From Dokdonella_A sp964582225 (GTDB taxonomy: Bacteria; Pseudomonadota; Gammaproteobacteria; Xanthomonadales; Rhodanobacteraceae): DNA of 15,851 bases. Below are positions 13,756 through 15,851 of this stretch, piece after piece. A model generated the notes under the pieces. The model was not told where the DNA came from. It saw only the letters and a list, made by a program, of their open reading frames with translations, and made no database searches. A program made the position numbers and the translations under genes. Positions within the stretch are counted from its first letter, which is position 1; every line of letters begins with the position of its first letter. The stretch lies in the NCBI GenBank assembly GCA_964582225.1, contig CAZORA010000046.1, forward strand, positions 1-15,851. The letters run 5' to 3'.

Positions 13756-14742
13756 GTGAAAAGACGTCCTGACCTCGGCGACGGCAAGGCGCCTGCGCCG
13801 CGCTTTTATTACAAGGGCAACCGACCGAAGCAGCTGCGCGCCTTCTGCGCCATCGCCAAGCATGGGTCGGTGTCGCGCGCCGCCGAAGCGCTGTTCCTGT
13901 CGCAACCCTCGGTCAGCCTGCAGCTCGGCGCGCTGGAGAAGGAGCTGGGCGCGCATCTGATCGAGCGGCGCGGGCGCAAGCTTCTGCTGACTCGCGAAGG
14001 CTTGGCGCTCTACGAGCTGGCGGCACCGCTGGTCGATGGGCTGGAGCAGATCGATCAGCGCTTTCGCACTGAAACCGGCGGCGCGGGCGCGGGTGAACTG
14101 AACATCGCTGCCGGCGCCTCCACCATTCAGTATCTGCTGCCGCCCCTGGTGCGCGCGTTCCGCGAGCACCATCCGCTGGTTCGCGTGGAGCTGCACAACG
14201 TGACCGGCAAGGACGGCCTGGCCCTGCTGCGCTCCGATCAGGTCGATTTCGCGGTGGGTTCGATGCTCGAGGTGCCGCAGGACCTCGCCTGGGCTCCGGT
14301 GCACTCCTACGATCCGCTGCTGATCATGCCGCTCGATCACCCGCTGGCGGCGCGCGCGGATGTGCGGCTGGAGGATCTCTCGCCCTATGGTCTGATCTTG
14401 CCACCGCACCGGCTGACGACCTATCGCATGGTCGATCTGATCTTTCAGCAGCGCAAGGTGCCTTATCAGGTTGCCATCGAGGTGGGCGGCTGGGAGCTCA
14501 TCAAGCACTACGTGGCGATGGGACTCGGTATTTCGATCGTCACCGGCATCTGTATAGGCGACGCCGACCGGGAGCGCCTCGCGACGCACAACATGGCTGC
14601 CTACTTCCCCCAGCGCAGCTATGGCGTGGTGGTGCGCAAGGGCAAGTACCTGTCGCCCGAGGCGCGCGCCTTCGTCGATCTGGTCCGCCCCGGTCTGTTC
14701 CTGCGTGGCGACTACTTCGAGTCGGGCCACTCCGAGCGCTGA
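13756..14742 (+). CDS. LysR-type transcriptional regulator, probable aceBA regulator
   Basis: A 328-residue LysR-type regulator. The winged helix-turn-helix lies at about 26-65 (LRAFCAIAKHGSVSRAAEAL, then FLSQPSVSLQLGALEKELG), followed by a linker helix and a substrate-binding domain from about 115 (GELNIAAGASTIQYLLPPLV) to 310. The form with a FYYKGNR segment just before the helix is what I recall from regulators beside aceB in Xanthomonas relatives. The start is a GTG with no good ribosome site; the frame has no usable ATG before the helix-turn-helix, and upstream there is an in-frame stop. It is divergent from aceB and shares a 120-base region with palindromes, so it probably controls aceBA and itself. 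The effector is unknown. Confidence 0.92.
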   Translation: MKRRPDLGDGKAPAPRFYYKGNRPKQLRAFCAIAKHGSVSRAAEALFLSQPSVSLQLGALEKELGAHLIERRGRKLLLTREGLALYELAAPLVDGLEQIDQRFRTETGGAGAGELNIAAGASTIQYLLPPLVRAFREHHPLVRVELHNVTGKDGLALLRSDQVDFAVGSMLEVPQDLAWAPVHSYDPLLIMPLDHPLAARADVRLEDLSPYGLILPPHRLTTYRMVDLIFQQRKVPYQVAIEVGGWELIKHYVAMGLGISIVTGICIGDADRERLATHNMAAYFPQRSYGVVVRKGKYLSPEARAFVDLVRPGLFLRGDYFESGHSER

Positions 14743-14760
14743 AGCGCCGGCCGTGCTGGC

Positions 14761-15720
14761 TCAGCCGCCGGCCACGGCGCCGTAGTGGCGCAGGCGCTGG
14801 TAGCGCCGCTCGAGCAGCGCATCGGTGTCAAAGCGCTCCAGCTCGGCCAGCTCGTTGAGCAGCACCGCCTTCAGGCGCACCGCCATGCCGTGCGGGTTGC
14901 GGTGGGCACCGCCCAGGGGCTCGCGCACGATCTTGTCGATCAGGCCCAGCTCCTTGAGGCGCGTCGCGGTCATGCCCAGTGCCTCGGCAGCGTCCTTGGC
15001 CCGCTCGGCGGTCTTCCACAGGATCGAGGCGCAGCCCTCCGGTGTGATCACCGAATAAGTCGCGTACTGAAGCATGTTGGTGACGTCGCCGACGCCGATG
15101 GCGAGCGCGCCGCCGGAGCCGCCCTCGCCGATCACGCTGCACAGGATCGGCACGCGCAGGGTGGTCATTTCCAGCAGGTTGCGGGCAATCGCTTCGCTTT
15201 GGCCACGTTCCTCGGCGCCGACCCCGGGGTAGGCGCCGGGGGTGTCGATGAAGCTCAGGATCGGCAGCCTGAAGCGCTCCGCCATGCGCATCAGGCGCAG
15301 CGCCTTGCGGTAGCCCTCCGGGCGCGGCATGCCGAAGTTGCGGCGAATCTTGCTCTTGGTGTCGCGGCCTTTCTGGTGGCCGATCACCATCATGCTGCGG
15401 CCGTCGATGCGCGCCAGGCCGCCAACGATCGCGGCGTCATCGGCGTAGGCGCGGTCGCCGGCGAGCTCGTGGAACTCCTCGCTGATCGTGCGCACGTAGT
15501 CGAGCGTGTAGGGTCGCGACGGATGACGCGCGAGCTGGGCGACCTGCCAGGACGTGAGCGTGCGGAAGATCTCGGCAGTGCGCTTGCGCAGCTTGGTCTC
15601 GAGCGCGCGGACCTCGACTTCGACGTTGAGCTGGTGCCCGCTGCCGGTTTGACGCAGCTCTTGGATCTTGGCGTCTAGTTCGGCGATGGGCTGTTCGAAG
15701 TCGAGGAAGTGGGTATTCAT
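14761..15720 (-). CDS. accA: Acetyl-CoA carboxylase carboxyltransferase subunit alpha
   Basis: A 319-residue subunit that with AccD transfers the carboxyl group from carboxybiotin to acetyl-CoA, forming malonyl-CoA for fatty acid synthesis. Clear family blocks are FLDFEQPIAELDAKI at the N-terminus, ARHPSRPYTLDYV, MVIGHQKGRDTKSKIRRNFG, FIDTPGAYPGVGAEERGQSE, and the oxyanion-type EGGSGGALAIGVGD. SVITPEGCASILWK and LIDKIVREPLGGAHRNP follow. The full length is present. The ATG at 15720 starts the conserved N-terminus, though it lacks a clear Shine-Dalgarno site. Its stop is 18 bases from that of the LysR gene (convergent). Probable dnaE lies directly upstream on the same strand, the common gammaproteobacterial order. 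Confidence 0.98.
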   Translation of the reverse strand: MNTHFLDFEQPIAELDAKIQELRQTGSGHQLNVEVEVRALETKLRKRTAEIFRTLTSWQVAQLARHPSRPYTLDYVRTISEEFHELAGDRAYADDAAIVGGLARIDGRSMMVIGHQKGRDTKSKIRRNFGMPRPEGYRKALRLMRMAERFRLPILSFIDTPGAYPGVGAEERGQSEAIARNLLEMTTLRVPILCSVIGEGGSGGALAIGVGDVTNMLQYATYSVITPEGCASILWKTAERAKDAAEALGMTATRLKELGLIDKIVREPLGGAHRNPHGMAVRLKAVLLNELAELERFDTDALLERRYQRLRHYGAVAGG

Positions 15721-15747
15721 TCGCGCGCGGTTCGGGCAGGCCGGCGG

Positions 15748-15753
15748 ATTATA
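15748..15753 (-). promoter_or_regulatory. Candidate -10 of accA
   Basis: A perfect TATAAT on the minus strand in GC-rich sequence, 28 bases before the accA start codon. That would give a leader of only about 20 bases. No good -35 is visible, so activity would need an activator or be weak. It suggests accA has its own promoter besides any read-through from dnaE. Confidence 0.45.
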
Positions 15754-15796
15754 GCGGCTCGCCTCGGGCTGCCCGGCGGCGGGCGCGCTGCGGCTC

Positions 15797-15851
15797 TCAA
15801 CGGAACAGCAGCTCTGCCTCCAGCACGCCGTCGAGCCCGCGCAGGCTGGCG
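15797..15851 (-). CDS. dnaE: Probable DNA polymerase III alpha subunit, last codons
   Basis: An open minus-strand frame enters from the right edge and ends at TGA (15799-15797). The visible end of the protein is ASLRGLDGVLEAELLFR, which fits the short C-terminal strand region of DnaE proteins (a pattern like LRxLPGxxxxxLLxR). Gene order supports the call, because dnaE directly precedes accA in many gammaproteobacteria. Only 17 residues can be seen, so the identity rests mainly on context. Confidence 0.6.
   Translation of the reverse strand, partial: ASLRGLDGVLEAELLFR

Noticed and set aside
13726..14730. Minus-strand open frame opposite the LysR gene
   Set aside because: The plus strand encodes a full LysR protein with a helix-turn-helix; the opposite frame has no recognisable domain.
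14735..14775. Bidirectional terminator between the convergent LysR and accA genes
   Set aside because: GCGCCGG and CGGCGC arms can pair only in part and there is no T-run on either strand.

Overview
The window is GC-rich, densely coding chromosomal DNA that looks like core genome of a gammaproteobacterium, most likely in or near the Lysobacterales (Xanthomonadales). The reasons are a PilB-like N-terminus at the left edge, an accA gene following what looks like the dnaE 3' end at the right edge (a classic gammaproteobacterial order), and an aceB-aceA glyoxylate pair with a divergent LysR regulator. I see no tRNA, rRNA, CRISPR array, insertion sequence, integrase or phage gene.

Layout from left to right: the first codons of pilB (minus), preceded by a possible 18-residue leader ORF; nadV, nicotinamide phosphoribosyltransferase (minus); a divergent FrsA-like alpha/beta hydrolase (plus); a secreted beta-lactamase-fold serine hydrolase (minus); a cytochrome b561 (plus); a 294-base gap; and a DUF3597 protein (plus) that ends in a very strong intrinsic terminator.

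From 6277 to 10044 six genes run on the plus strand with little or no spacing. They encode an SPFH/band-7 membrane protein, a small membrane protein, an Arc-like ribbon-helix-helix protein, a CPBP-family intramembrane protease, a secreted Ala/Pro/Glu-rich DUF3887 protein and a VanY-like peptidase. The first four are translationally coupled. They start at a promoter whose -10 region overlaps two GATATC boxes 11 bp apart. This block is the best candidate for an undescribed system: a membrane scaffold plus an intramembrane protease, probably autoregulated by the RHH protein, with two envelope proteins attached.

The right third is central metabolism: osmC (minus), isocitrate lyase aceA and malate synthase aceB (minus, order aceB-aceA), the LysR regulator (plus) with perfect palindromes in the shared promoter region, then accA (minus, carboxyltransferase alpha for malonyl-CoA synthesis) and the last 17 codons of probable dnaE. 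The glyoxylate shunt genes allow growth on acetate and fatty acids, and the LysR protein probably controls them. Function calls rest on motifs and remembered family sequences; no database search was possible.
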